Source: Paracoccaceae bacterium
Lineage (GTDB): Bacteria > Pseudomonadota > Alphaproteobacteria > Rhodobacterales > Rhodobacteraceae
Assembly (NCBI GenBank): GCA_024304875.1
Contig: JAMWZF010000043.1
Location: forward strand, 1-13,788
Direction of reading: 5' to 3'
DNA length: 13,788 nt
The notes under the pieces were generated by a model. The model did no database searches and was not told the origin of the DNA. It saw only the letters and a program-made list of their open reading frames with translations. Numbering within the stretch: position 1 is the first letter of the stretch; every line of letters starts with the position of its first letter. The position numbers were made by a program, and so were the translations under genes. Positions 7,636 through 13,788 of this stretch are shown piece by piece.

Positions 7636-8609
7636 GAGACTTCTCCAATCAGTTCAAGGACCTGCCCGACTACATCCTGAAGATCACCAAGGAGATCTGG
7701 GAGGACCGGGGCCTCGCCACCCTGCACCACTACTATGGCCGCGACATCCCGATGCGGTTTCCCTCCGGCCTCGTCACCGGCAATGCGGGTGTGATCGACG
7801 GGACCCTCGCCACGCTGGCCGAGTTCCCGGACCGGCAGCTTCTGGGCGAGGACGTGATCTGGTCCGAGGGGCCGGAGCCGGGCCGTTACCTCTCCTCCCA
7901 CCGCCTCGTCACGAGCGGCACCCACACCGGTCACGGCGCGTTCGGCCCTCCCACCGGCAAACGGTTCGAGATCCGGGCCATCGCCGACTGCGCCGCCAAG
8001 GCCGACGTGATCGACGACGAATGGCTGATCCGCGACGTCGGCGGCATCGCCCGACAGCTGGGCTGGGACCCCGCCGACTACGCCCGCCACCAGATCGAGG
8101 TCGAGGGCGGGCCGGAGAATTGCGTTCAGCCCTTCCGGCCCGAACACGACGTGCCCGGCCCCTACGAGGGCTGCGGCAACGACAGCGAATGGGGCACCCG
8201 GCTCGCCAATATCCTCGGGCGGATCATGGACAAGGACTTCACCGTCATCCGCGCCGAATACGACCGGGCCGTCCGCACCGAGCACTGGGGCAGCCGCGGC
8301 GGCTGGTCCTGGGACTTCGCCGAGACGGACTGGATGCGCCTGCGCTCCTCCTTCCCGACGGCGGAGTTCAGGATCCACCACCAGATCGGCCGCTCGGACC
8401 CCGGCACGCCCAACCGCGCCGCCGTGCGCTGGTCCCTGACCGGCGCCCACTCCGGTCCCGGCCACTTCGGCGCGCCCACGGGGGCCGAGGTCCACGTCAT
8501 GGGCATCACCCACGCCGAATGGGGCGAATGGGGCCTGCGCCGGGAATTCACCCTGATCGACGAGGTCGCGATCTGGAAGCAGATCCTGCTTGCGGGCATG
8601 CGCGCATGA
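7632..8609 (+). CDS. Double NTF2/SnoaL-like protein, second tandem copy
   Basis: This 325-residue paralogue of the preceding gene also has two NTF2-like halves. The shared motif appears as THTGHGAFGPPTG at 97-109 and AHSGPGHFGAPTG at 272-284. I place the start at the ATG at 7632, which forms an ATGA overlap with the upstream stop and makes the first residues align one to one with those of the paralogue (MRDFSNQFKDLPDYI against MRGFDPKWRDVPEFI). An ATG at 7626 in the same frame would add only Met-Arg. Roughly half of the residues match the first copy by eye, and the matching codons differ at many third positions, so the duplication is not recent. Two retained copies suggest either a heteromer or two related steps. 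Function is unknown beyond the fold. Confidence 0.82.
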   Translation: MRDFSNQFKDLPDYILKITKEIWEDRGLATLHHYYGRDIPMRFPSGLVTGNAGVIDGTLATLAEFPDRQLLGEDVIWSEGPEPGRYLSSHRLVTSGTHTGHGAFGPPTGKRFEIRAIADCAAKADVIDDEWLIRDVGGIARQLGWDPADYARHQIEVEGGPENCVQPFRPEHDVPGPYEGCGNDSEWGTRLANILGRIMDKDFTVIRAEYDRAVRTEHWGSRGGWSWDFAETDWMRLRSSFPTAEFRIHHQIGRSDPGTPNRAAVRWSLTGAHSGPGHFGAPTGAEVHVMGITHAEWGEWGLRREFTLIDEVAIWKQILLAGMRA

Positions 8610-8704
8610 CCCGGATCGCCCGTCTTCAGAGGCCCCTGCACGGCTGGCTCGCCAGCCGGCGGGCGCGGCGTCTGAACCCGCATTACTCGGGGGTCCTGTC
8701 CTGA
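8606..8704 (+). CDS. Possible 32-residue small ORF, doubtful
   Basis: An ATG overlaps the stop of the second double-NTF2 gene as ATGA and opens a 32-codon frame ending at 8704. The peptide is basic and arginine-rich (it starts MTRIARLQRPLHGW). The overlap is the same coupling style used by real genes in this operon, which is the only reason to list it. There is no good ribosome binding site, no recognisable family, and a hairpin lies inside it. It could be chance, a small leader-like peptide, or a relic of a longer gene. Confidence 0.2.
   Translation: MTRIARLQRPLHGWLASRRARRLNPHYSGVLS
8641..8658 (+). other. Intercistronic hairpin
   Basis: A 7-bp perfect stem (CGGCTGG with CCAGCCG) closes a four-base loop CTCG. 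It lies in the 130-bp gap between the second double-NTF2 gene and the cupin gene, the widest gap in the window. No T-run follows, so it is not a standard intrinsic terminator. It could act as an mRNA processing or stability element, or be a product of GC richness. Confidence 0.35.
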
Positions 8705-8728
8705 CTCCTCTTCACGAAACACTCAATC

Positions 8729-8733
8729 AGGAC
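8729..8733 (+). promoter_or_regulatory. Ribosome binding site of the cupin gene
   Basis: AGGAC lies 6 bases before the ATG at 8740. It favours this start over the in-frame upstream ATG at 8590, which would overlap the previous gene and add a 50-residue arginine/alanine-rich tail with no cupin character. Confidence 0.6.
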
Positions 8734-8739
8734 AGACAC

Positions 8740-9705
8740 ATGACACCGCAAGACATGGCCGCCCGCATCGTCCGCTACGGCGAGCTGCAACCCTGCAAGA
8801 CCGCCTTCATCGACGCCCACACCCCCGGCTCGAACCAGAAGGAGAACTTCACCATCATTGGCGGCGGGGTCTCGGAATCCCCCGACCAGCACGTCCACAT
8901 CGCCCTGCCCCACGGCTTCAACATCGGCGCCGCCGGCCAGCCGCCGCGGGTGCGCAATTCGCTCCACGACCACCACACGGCGGAGGTCTTCTTCGTCCTC
9001 TCCGGCAAGTGGCGGTTCTTCTGGGGGCGCTGGGGCACCGCCGGCGAGGTGACGCTCGAGGAAGGCGACATCTTCAACATCCCCACCGGCATCTTCCGCG
9101 GGTTCGAGAACATCGGCACCGACTACGGGATGATCATGGCGATCCTCGGCGGCGACGATGCCGGCGGCGGCGTCATGTGGGCGCCGCAGGTGATCGAGGA
9201 CGCCGCCGACCACGGGCTGGTGCTGGGCGAGAACGGCAAGCTCTACGACACCAAGAAGGGCCAGTCCCTGCCCGAGGGCGTGAAGCCGATGCCGCTCATG
9301 TCCGACGCCGAACTCGCCAAGCGGCCCGAGCCGACGACCGCGGACGTCCTGCCCAACCACGTCGCCCGCTACTGGGACATGGTGGCGCTGGCGGACAAGC
9401 AGCCCCTGAAGGTCATCGGGGAGCATGGTCTGCTCAAGGACAAGCCCGGCTTCGAGGTCGATTTCATCACCGCCCGCAGCGCCACCGAGGACAAGCACCA
9501 GCACGACCGCCCCTCGGTCCTGATGCCCGTGCGAGGTCACTGGCGGGTGGACTGGGAGGGCGGGTCGACCACCCTCGCCCCCGGCGACACGATGAGCGTG
9601 CCCGAGAACCTGATGCACAGCGCAGTGCCCTCGATGACCGGGGAGGCGGCGCTCTACCATATCGTCGGCACCGACGATCCGGCGGGACACACCTGGCGGG
9701 GCTGA
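8740..9705 (+). CDS. Bicupin protein (two cupin domains), possible metal-dependent dioxygenase or isomerase
   Basis: The 321-residue protein has two cupin beta-barrels. In domain 1 the first motif is H76-x-H78-x3-E82-x6-G89. The second motif, G109-x5-P115-x-G117, has R120 where the last metal-binding histidine normally sits. In domain 2 the histidines are H253, H255 and H293, but the glutamate position is S259. Domain 2 could therefore hold a three-His metal site like those of gentisate-type and thiol dioxygenases, while domain 1 looks incomplete. Bicupins include gentisate dioxygenase, oxalate decarboxylase and quercetinase; no member could be recognised specifically. The gene starts the second block of the operon after a 130-bp gap. 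An oxidative or isomerising step on the pathway intermediate is inference. Confidence 0.8.
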   Translation: MTPQDMAARIVRYGELQPCKTAFIDAHTPGSNQKENFTIIGGGVSESPDQHVHIALPHGFNIGAAGQPPRVRNSLHDHHTAEVFFVLSGKWRFFWGRWGTAGEVTLEEGDIFNIPTGIFRGFENIGTDYGMIMAILGGDDAGGGVMWAPQVIEDAADHGLVLGENGKLYDTKKGQSLPEGVKPMPLMSDAELAKRPEPTTADVLPNHVARYWDMVALADKQPLKVIGEHGLLKDKPGFEVDFITARSATEDKHQHDRPSVLMPVRGHWRVDWEGGSTTLAPGDTMSVPENLMHSAVPSMTGEAALYHIVGTDDPAGHTWRG

Positions 9706-9707
9706 CG

Positions 9708-9745
9708 GTCCATGCTCCCGGGCCGGTGTGCATCGGCCCGTGGAC
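9708..9745 (+). other. Extended stem-loop before the dipeptidase gene
   Basis: An inner 6-bp perfect stem pairs 9720-9725 (GGGCCG) with 9734-9739 (CGGCCC) around an 8-base loop. An outer stem pairs 9708-9713 with 9740-9745 and includes one U-G pair. It sits between the cupin stop and the ribosome binding site at 9751. There is no following T-run, so a terminator is unlikely. Modulation of translation or mRNA stability of the downstream gene is possible but unproven. Confidence 0.4.
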
Positions 9746-9750
9746 GGAAC

Positions 9751-9755
9751 AGGAG
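9751..9755 (+). promoter_or_regulatory. Ribosome binding site that sets the dipeptidase start
   Basis: AGGAG sits 5 bases before the ATG at 9761. It is preferred over an in-frame GTG at 9728, which lies in the loop of the stem-loop just upstream and lacks a ribosome binding site. Starting at 9761 puts the metal-binding DGHND motif at residues 5-9, as is usual for this family. Confidence 0.75.
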
Positions 9756-9760
9756 AAGTG

Positions 9761-10789
9761 ATGCAGGTCTTCGACGGTCATAACGACGCGCTGAGCCGCC
9801 TGTGGTGCGCGGACGGCGACCCGGTGGAGGAGTTCCGCCAGCCCAAGGGCCAGGTGAACCTGCCCCACGCGGCGGCGGGCGGGCTCGGCGGCGGGTTCTT
9901 CGCCATCTACTCGCCCCGCGCGCGCCAGAGCTTCGACTTCTCGGCGCTCTCCGGCGGCGGCGCGGGCCTGCCCCTCGGCGAGAGGATGGAGGAAGGCGCG
10001 GCCGCCGTGCCCGCCTTCGCCCAGGCCGGCATCGCCATGCGCCTCGCCGAGGCGGGGCTGATCGACATCTGCACCGATGCCCAGACGCTGGCGCGCAGCT
10101 TCGTCTCAAACCGGCTCGCCTGCGTCCTGCACCTCGAAGGGGCGGATTGCATCGGACCGGACCTTCTGGCGCTCGACGCGCTGCATGCGATGGGCCTGCG
10201 CTCCCTCGGCCCGGTCTGGTCGCGCCGGACGATCTTTGGTGACGGCGTGCCGATCCAGCAGGGCACCGACGGCGACACCGGCCCCGGCCTGACGGCGGAC
10301 GGCAAGCGGCTGATCGCCCGCTGCCGGGAGCTGGGGATCATGATCGACACCTCGCACCTGACGATGAAGGGCTTCTGGGAGGTGGGCGAGGCCGGCCTGC
10401 CCCTCGTCGCCACCCATTCCAATGCCTGGGCACTGGCCCACAACGCCCGCAACCTGACCGACGACCAGCTCCGCGCGATCCGAGAGACCGGGGGCATGGC
10501 CGGGCTGAACTTCGCAACCGTCTTCCTGAGCGACGCCGGCTGGGAGACGGGCGACGCCGGCCTCGAGGACTGCCTGAGCCAGCTCGACCACATGATCGAA
10601 ATCGCGGGCGAGGACAATGTCGGCCTCGGCTCGGACTTCGACGGCGCCCCGATGCCGAACGGGATCGCCCACGCGGGCGAATTGCCGAACCTGATCGCCG
10701 CGATGCGCACCCATGGCTACGGCGAGGCGCTGATCGCCAAGCTCGCCCACGAGAACTGGCTGTCCTTCCTCAGCCACCACCTCGGCTGA
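9761..10789 (+). CDS. Membrane-dipeptidase (peptidase M19) family hydrolase
   Basis: The 342-residue protein matches the M19 family of binuclear Zn dipeptidases, TIM-barrel enzymes of the amidohydrolase type. The expected metal ligands are all visible: H7 and D9 in DGHND, bridging E126 in HLEGAD, H199 in DTSHL and H219 in ATHSNA. D292 in GLGSDFDG is the conserved late aspartate. There is no signal peptide or lipobox, so it is cytoplasmic, unlike the mammalian GPI-anchored enzymes. Bacterial members cleave dipeptides, often with a D residue, but many act on unknown amides in catabolic clusters. Together with the amidase at the window end it suggests that the pathway handles an amide-linked compound. 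That link is inference; the peptidase fold and active site are clear. Confidence 0.9.
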   Translation: MQVFDGHNDALSRLWCADGDPVEEFRQPKGQVNLPHAAAGGLGGGFFAIYSPRARQSFDFSALSGGGAGLPLGERMEEGAAAVPAFAQAGIAMRLAEAGLIDICTDAQTLARSFVSNRLACVLHLEGADCIGPDLLALDALHAMGLRSLGPVWSRRTIFGDGVPIQQGTDGDTGPGLTADGKRLIARCRELGIMIDTSHLTMKGFWEVGEAGLPLVATHSNAWALAHNARNLTDDQLRAIRETGGMAGLNFATVFLSDAGWETGDAGLEDCLSQLDHMIEIAGEDNVGLGSDFDGAPMPNGIAHAGELPNLIAAMRTHGYGEALIAKLAHENWLSFLSHHLG

Positions 10790-10813
10790 TCCAACCCAGA
10801 AAGGTCACGGCCC

Positions 10814-11935
10814 ATGCCCATCCTCACCACCCACGTCGGCTCCCTGCCCCGCACGCAGGAGGTGGTCGATTTCATCTTCGCCCGCGAACGGGGCGAGGCC
10901 TACGACGCCGCCGCCTTCGACGCCGCGATGACATCCGCGGTGTCCGAGACCGTGCGCAAACAGAAGGAGGCCGGGGTCGACATCGTCAGCGACGGCGAGA
11001 CCTCCAAGATTTCCTACGCCACCTACGTCAAGGACCGCTACACCGGCTTCGCGGGCGATTCCAAACGCAACGCCCCCGCCGACCTCAAGCTGTTCCCCCG
11101 CTTCCTCGACCGGATCGCGAGCGACGGCGGCACGCCGAAATACGCGCGGCCCACCTGCGTGGGCGAGGTCAAGTCGAAGGGCCAGGGCGAGTTGGAAAAG
11201 GACATCGCCAACCTGCACGCCGCGATGGCCGAGCACGGGGCCGAACGCGGCTTCATGAACGCCGCCTCGCCGGGTGTGATCTCCCTCTTCCTGCAAAACG
11301 AATTCTACCCGACCCGCGACGCCTACCTCGCCGCCCTCGCGGATGCGATGCGGGACGAATACCGCACCATCGTGGACGCCGGCCTCGACCTGCAGCTCGA
11401 CTGCCCCGACCTCGCCCTGTCGCGGCACATGCTGTTCACGGACCTGACGGACGAGGAGTTCGTGAAGGTTGCCGCCTCCCACGTCGAGGCGCTGAACCAC
11501 GCGCTCGAGGGCATCCCCGAGGAGCGGGTGCGCATCCACATCTGCTGGGGCAACTACGAGGGGCCGCACGTCTGCGACATCCCCATGGCCAAGATGTTCG
11601 ACACGCTGATGTCGGCCCGGGCCCGGTATGTCCTCTTCGAGACGTCGAACCCCCGGCACGGTCATGAGTGGACCGTGTTCCGCGACCGGAAGGGAGACAT
11701 TCCGGAGGACAAGGTCCTGGTCCCCGGCGTCGTCGACACCACGACCAACTTCGTCGAGCATCCCGAACTGGTGGCCCAGCGGATCGAGCGGTTCACCGAC
11801 ATCGTCGGAACCGACCGGGTCATCGCGGGCAGCGACTGCGGCTTCGGCACCTTCGCCGGCTTTGGCGCGGTGGACCCCGACATCGCCTATGCCAAGCTGT
11901 CCGCTCTCTCCGAAGGGGCCGCGCTCGCCGGATGA
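10814..11935 (+). CDS. MetE C-terminal-domain-like protein (cobalamin-independent methionine synthase family)
   Basis: The 373-residue protein corresponds to the catalytic C-terminal barrel of cobalamin-independent methionine synthase, without the N-terminal half of full MetE (about 750 residues). The opening THVGSLPRT at 6-14 is typical. Zn ligands can be proposed as H242 and C244 (HIC), E276 (FETSNP) and C342 (GSDCGFG), following the His-Cys-Glu-Cys set of MetE. Relatives include archaeal methionine synthases and epoxyalkane:coenzyme M transferase, all of which activate a thiol on Zn. An AGAAAGG lies about 9 bases before the ATG. In a catabolic operon, methyl or alkyl transfer from the substrate to a thiol, or C-S bond cleavage, is more likely than methionine synthesis, but this is inference. 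Its stop overlaps the hydrolase start as ATGA. Confidence 0.87.
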   Translation: MPILTTHVGSLPRTQEVVDFIFARERGEAYDAAAFDAAMTSAVSETVRKQKEAGVDIVSDGETSKISYATYVKDRYTGFAGDSKRNAPADLKLFPRFLDRIASDGGTPKYARPTCVGEVKSKGQGELEKDIANLHAAMAEHGAERGFMNAASPGVISLFLQNEFYPTRDAYLAALADAMRDEYRTIVDAGLDLQLDCPDLALSRHMLFTDLTDEEFVKVAASHVEALNHALEGIPEERVRIHICWGNYEGPHVCDIPMAKMFDTLMSARARYVLFETSNPRHGHEWTVFRDRKGDIPEDKVLVPGVVDTTTNFVEHPELVAQRIERFTDIVGTDRVIAGSDCGFGTFAGFGAVDPDIAYAKLSALSEGAALAG

Positions 11936-12636
11936 CCCCCCTCGTCCTCCTGCCCGGCATGATGTGCGATGCGCGGCTCTTCGGCCCGCAGATCGCGGCC
12001 TTCTCGGGTCGCCGCGCGGTGCATGTCGCGCCCCTCTGCGGGGCCGAATCTACGGCGGCGCTTGCCGCCGACGTGCTGGCCCATGCCCCGCCGCGCTTCG
12101 CCCTCGCGGGCCTGTCAATGGGCGGGATCGTGGCGATGGAAATCGCGGCGCAGGCGCCGGAGCGGCTGGCGGGGCTGGCCCTGATGGACACCAACCCCCG
12201 GGCCGAACTGCCCGAGGTGCAGGCCCGCCGCGCGCCGCAGATCGAGAAGGCGCAGGCCGGCCACCTCCGGTCCGTCATGCGCGACGAGATGAAGCCGAAT
12301 TACCTCACCGACGGCCCGGACCGGCAGGCGATCCTCGACCTCTGCATGGAGATGGCGATGGATCTCGGGCCCCAGGTATTCATCCGCCAGTCCCTCGCCC
12401 TCCGCGACCGCCCCGACCGGCAGGAGATACTGCGCAGCGTCACCTGCCCCACCCTCGTCCTCTGCGGCCGCGAGGACGCCCTCTGCCCGGTGGAGAGGCA
12501 CGAGCTGATGCACGCCCTGATCCCCCACAGCACCCTGACCGTGATCGACGGCGCGGGGCACCTGCCCACCCTCGAACAACCCATGCCGACCAACGCCGCC
12601 CTCGCCGCCTGGCTGGAGACGACAGATGACCGATGA
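11932..12636 (+). CDS. Alpha/beta hydrolase
   Basis: The 234-residue alpha/beta-hydrolase shows the nucleophile elbow GLSMGG with S62, the acid D182 in CGREDALCP and the histidine H210 in GAGHLP, giving a complete Ser-Asp-His triad. The opening LVLLPGMMCDARLF is the usual first strand and oxyanion loop region, and a cap segment lies at about 92-160. The start is the ATG in an ATGA overlap with the MetE-like gene. The open frame continues 88 codons upstream, but that part is a shadow of the MetE-like gene. The last 11 bases overlap the RraA-like gene. Candidate substrates are esters, lactones or C-C bonds of the pathway intermediate. None can be chosen from sequence. Confidence 0.88.
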   Translation: MTPLVLLPGMMCDARLFGPQIAAFSGRRAVHVAPLCGAESTAALAADVLAHAPPRFALAGLSMGGIVAMEIAAQAPERLAGLALMDTNPRAELPEVQARRAPQIEKAQAGHLRSVMRDEMKPNYLTDGPDRQAILDLCMEMAMDLGPQVFIRQSLALRDRPDRQEILRSVTCPTLVLCGREDALCPVERHELMHALIPHSTLTVIDGAGHLPTLEQPMPTNAALAAWLETTDDR

Positions 12637-13321
12637 CCTCCTCACCCTCCTGCGCAGCGTCGACACCCCGACCGTCTGCAACGCCATCGAGACCGCGCAG
12701 GGCAAGCGCGGATTCGACGCCTACACGCGGGGCACCGTCCTGTCCTCGGACCCCACCGCCCCTGCCGTTGTCGGCTACGCCGTCACCGCCCGCATTTCGG
12801 CGCTGGCGCCGCCGACCGAGGCGCCGGAGGTCATCCGCGCCCGCCGCATGGACTACTACCGGGCCATGGCCGAGGGTCCCAAGCCGTCATTGGCCGTGGT
12901 CGAGGACGTGGACTGGCCGAACGCCGTCGGCGCCTTCTGGGGCGAGGTGAACACCACCGTCCACAAGGGCTTCGGCCTCTCCGGCGCCCTCACCAACGGC
13001 GTCATGCGCGACCTTGGCGACTTGGCGCCGGACTTCCCGGTCATCGCGGGGTCCATCGGGCCGAGCCATGCCTTCGTGCATGTGACCGAGATCGGCACGC
13101 CCGTCACCGTCTTCGGCCTGACCGTCGCCCCCGGCGACCTCGTCCACGCAGACCGGCACGGCGCGGTGGTCATCCCGCCCGACCTGGTGGAGGCCCTGCC
13201 CGAGGCCATCGCAAAGATGCAGCGGACCGAGGCACTCGTCCTCGGCCCTGCCCGCGAACCCGGCTTCGACTTCGCCGCCTTCGAAGCCGCCTGGACCGCG
13301 TTCGAAAAGGCCCGGACGTGA
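12626..13321 (+). CDS. RraA/HMG-aldolase-like protein
   Basis: The 231-residue protein belongs to the RraA-like superfamily, which includes 4-hydroxy-4-methyl-2-oxoglutarate / 4-carboxy-4-hydroxy-2-oxoadipate aldolases and oxaloacetate decarboxylases. The hallmark ALTNGVMRD at 121-129 supplies the arginine (R128) and metal-binding aspartate (D129) of the pyruvate-binding site. The family's PGDLVHADRHGAVVIP stretch is at 169-184. An extra segment, GAFWGEVNT at 102-110, precedes the motif. A metal-dependent C-C cleavage yielding pyruvate, or a decarboxylation, would suit the last part of a catabolic route. RraA, the RNase E inhibitor in the same fold, lacks such a pathway context, so the enzyme reading is preferred. 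The gene overlaps the hydrolase by 11 bp and the amidase by 4 bp. Confidence 0.85.
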   Translation: MTDDLLTLLRSVDTPTVCNAIETAQGKRGFDAYTRGTVLSSDPTAPAVVGYAVTARISALAPPTEAPEVIRARRMDYYRAMAEGPKPSLAVVEDVDWPNAVGAFWGEVNTTVHKGFGLSGALTNGVMRDLGDLAPDFPVIAGSIGPSHAFVHVTEIGTPVTVFGLTVAPGDLVHADRHGAVVIPPDLVEALPEAIAKMQRTEALVLGPAREPGFDFAAFEAAWTAFEKART

Positions 13322-13788
13322 GCCACCCCTGCGACCTGACGATTGCCGAGGCGGGCGCGGCGCTGCGGGACGGCGCGCTTTCCAGCCTCGACCTGACCCG
13401 CGCCCACTTCGAGCGGATCGCGGAGCGTGACGGCCGAATCGGAGCCTTCGTCCACCTTGCGGAGGAGGAGGCGTTCGCGCTCGCAGAACAAGCCGACCGG
13501 CACCTCGCGGAAGGGACCGACCTCGGCCCGCTGCACGGCATCCCCTTTGCGGTGAAGGACCTGATCGACGTCGCCGGCTGGCCCGTCCGCTGGGGCTCGC
13601 GCGCGCAGGAAGGCCGGATCGCCGAGCGCACCGCCCCTTGCGTCCAACGCCTGCTGGACGCCGGCGCGGTGCCCCTCGGCCTCGTCGCGACCTACGAGAT
13701 GGCAACGGTCGGCCCCGACGAGGGTAGCCTCTACCCCCAGCCCCGCAACCCCTGGCACGCGGCCCATGTCACCGGCGGCTCCTCCTCC
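13318..13788 (+). CDS. Amidase-signature family enzyme, 5' part only (cut by window end)
   Basis: A frame starting with GTG at 13318, within a GTGA overlap with the RraA-like stop and about 7 bases after an AAGG, runs open to the last base and gives 157 residues. They match the N-terminal part of amidase-signature enzymes, including HGIPFAVKDLID at 73-84 with the catalytic lysine K80. The beginning of the glycine/serine-rich signature is visible at the end as VTGGSSS (151-157), which includes the cis-serine region. The nucleophilic serine would lie about 25 residues further on, outside the window. The family cleaves amides (for example amidases and the GatA subunit) but also some allophanate and fatty-acid amides. 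The family is clear; the substrate and completeness cannot be judged. Confidence 0.85.
   Translation, partial: MSHPCDLTIAEAGAALRDGALSSLDLTRAHFERIAERDGRIGAFVHLAEEEAFALAEQADRHLAEGTDLGPLHGIPFAVKDLIDVAGWPVRWGSRAQEGRIAERTAPCVQRLLDAGAVPLGLVATYEMATVGPDEGSLYPQPRNPWHAAHVTGGSSS

Noticed and set aside
8641..8658. Rho-independent terminator
   Set aside because: The stem is good but no T-run follows, and the operon continues on the same strand with a well-placed ribosome binding site.
8590..8739. Upstream ATG for the cupin gene
   Set aside because: It would overlap the previous gene and add 50 residues without cupin features. The ribosome binding site at 8729 supports 8740.
10805..11761. Minus-strand open frame opposite the MetE-like gene
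   Set aside because: The sense strand encodes a protein with clear MetE motifs. The antisense product is compositionally biased and unrelated to any family I recognise.

Overview
The window is GC-rich DNA with strongly G/C-ending codons. It carries 14 credible protein genes, all on the + strand and packed almost end to end. The base composition, the tight ATGA/GTGA overlaps and the protein families suggest an alphaproteobacterium, most likely Rhodobacterales or a rhizobial relative. This is inference from style and family content, not a phylogenetic result. No rRNA, tRNA, CRISPR array, insertion sequence or phage gene was seen.

Bases 1-3033 encode a carbohydrate-type ABC importer without its binding protein: two MalF/MalG-like permeases and a MalK/UgpC-like ATPase. 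The solute-binding protein gene probably lies just upstream of the window. Bases 3030-6626 hold a single-domain SnoaL/NTF2-like protein, a histidinol-dehydrogenase-family paralogue, a short-chain dehydrogenase and a LacI-family regulator, each overlapping or abutting the next. Bases 6628-8609 hold two tandem paralogous proteins, each built from two NTF2-like halves.

After the only gap above 100 bp (8610-8739, with a small hairpin and a possible 32-residue ORF) a second block runs from 8740 to the window end. It encodes a two-domain cupin, an M19-type dipeptidase homologue, a catalytic-domain-only MetE-like protein, an alpha/beta hydrolase, an RraA/HMG-aldolase-like protein and the start of an amidase-signature enzyme cut by the window edge.

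Read together this is a catabolic operon: import, oxidation of an alcohol or polyol carbon (HisD-like enzyme plus SDR), several NTF2-fold steps, a cupin step, a possible Zn-dependent methyl or alkyl transfer, hydrolysis, and a possible C-C cleavage giving a 2-oxo acid. LacI-type control and the carbohydrate-type importer point to a small polyhydroxylated compound. The dipeptidase, amidase and MetE homologues suggest it may also carry an amide and/or a methyl group. The substrate cannot be read from the sequence. The most distinctive feature is a motif, [TA]H[ST]-x7-PTG, found five times across three genes, which marks five related NTF2-like domains in one operon.
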